From NCBI RefSeq assembly GCF_029960785.1, contig NZ_JASBQE010000099.1, positions 1 to 44,278 on the forward strand: DNA of 44,278 nucleotides, in the 5' to 3' direction. This document shows, piece by piece, positions 43,974 through 44,278 of this stretch. Each line of letters begins with the position of its first letter. Position 1 is the stretch's first letter. Source of the DNA: Polyangium sp. 15x6. Lineage in GTDB: Bacteria; Myxococcota_A; Polyangia; Polyangiales; Polyangiaceae. Under the pieces are notes generated by a model that was not told where the DNA came from, made no database searches, and saw nothing but the letters and a program-made list of their open reading frames with translations. Position numbers and translations under genes: made by a program.

Positions 43974-44278
43974 ACCATGACCCCGGCGAGCGCCGCGAGC
44001 GGCGCGAGCTCGTGCTCGTGCTCTTCCCCCGGGCGGCGCGGCTCGACGCGCGAGGACGGCCGCGAGCGCTCCCCATCGAGGCGCCCTGGTCCTCGGCCTC
44101 GCTCGGCTCGACCATGACCCCGGCGAGCGCCGCGAGCGCCGCGAGGACGGCCGCGAGCTCGTGCTCGTGCTCTTCCCCCGGGCGGCGCGGCTCGACGCGC
44201 GAGGACGGCCGCGAGCGCTCCCCATCGAGGCGCCCTGGTCCTCGGCCTCGCTCGGCTCGACCATGACCCCGGCGAGCG
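43974..44278. repeat. Tandem repeat of 137/149 bases, cut by window end
   Basis: Units begin ACCATGACCCCGGCGAGCG at 43974, 44111 and 44260. The second unit is 12 bases longer because of an added GCGAGGACGGCC-like segment; otherwise they match nearly base for base. The third copy is cut by the window edge. The DNA uses the same GC-rich words as the island mosaics. No gene can be supported here. Confidence 0.9.

Noticed and set aside
43974-44278. CRISPR or integron attC array
   Set aside because: Units of 137/149 bases are contiguous, with no unique spacers and no attC core sites or integron-type integrase.

Overview
The window is high-GC DNA that reads like a Polyangiales (Sorangium/Polyangium-type) myxobacterial chromosome. 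The signs are Hanks-type Ser/Thr kinases next to PEGA/TPR, FHA-sigma54 and cyclase genes, many lipoproteins, an AgmX/PglI-like lipoprotein, MopE-type metal-binding motifs, and intergenic hairpin repeats. The right third is an integrative element inserted at a tRNA-Thr gene.

Region 1 (1-11.6 kb). The window opens inside a lipoprotein gene. A Cys-rich lipoprotein and an acyl-CoA dehydrogenase follow on the plus strand. A tightly packed minus-strand run (10325 down to 3369) then encodes a radical SAM protein, a soluble histidine kinase, a membrane Ser/Thr kinase, a TPR/PEGA protein, a divergent acyl-CoA dehydrogenase, an AgmX/PglI-like lipoprotein and a 54-residue membrane protein. A third, LCAD/IVD-like acyl-CoA dehydrogenase is divergent from it. 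Related hairpin repeats lie behind the acyl-CoA dehydrogenase genes at 1866 and 10433.

Region 2 (11.8-14.1 kb). A lipoprotein-type HNH nuclease overlaps a small Imm33/DUF2185-like gene by ATGA. This looks like a contact-dependent toxin-immunity pair of the SitAI kind.

Region 3 (14.1-28.4 kb). A coiled-coil protein comes first. Next is a minus-strand set: LysM/FecR/barrel-like envelope protein, Ser/Thr kinase with a degenerate receiver-like tail, secreted protein, membrane-bound spermidine synthase-like protein and membrane protein. It is divergent from an OmpA/TSP3 protein coupled to a membrane class III cyclase and an FHA-sigma54 activator. Envelope sensing, Ser/Thr phosphorylation, cyclic nucleotide and sigma54 output are plausibly linked here. 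A LysR/TauE-SafE divergent pair with a clear operator-like dyad closes the region.

Region 4 (28.5 kb to the window end). tRNA-Thr(CGU) has its own promoter and terminator-like hairpin. Behind it lie 11-bp-phased arm-type repeats and a tyrosine recombinase whose C-terminal catalytic box is duplicated. The element has a VapE-type helicase, a primase-like protein with eroded TOPRIM acidic residues, Xis-like and LacI-like DNA-binding proteins, an iteron-like region, and an operon of a MobC-like RHH protein, an HExxH protein and a coiled-coil protein. Several minus-strand, mostly lower-GC genes (HNH nuclease, variant GGDEF protein, two unknowns) sit between these plus-strand core genes. They are separated by GC-rich mosaics of recurring short words. 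No capsid, terminase or relaxase gene is visible, so a phage-satellite-like or defective integrative element is the best reading. Its right end is outside the window.
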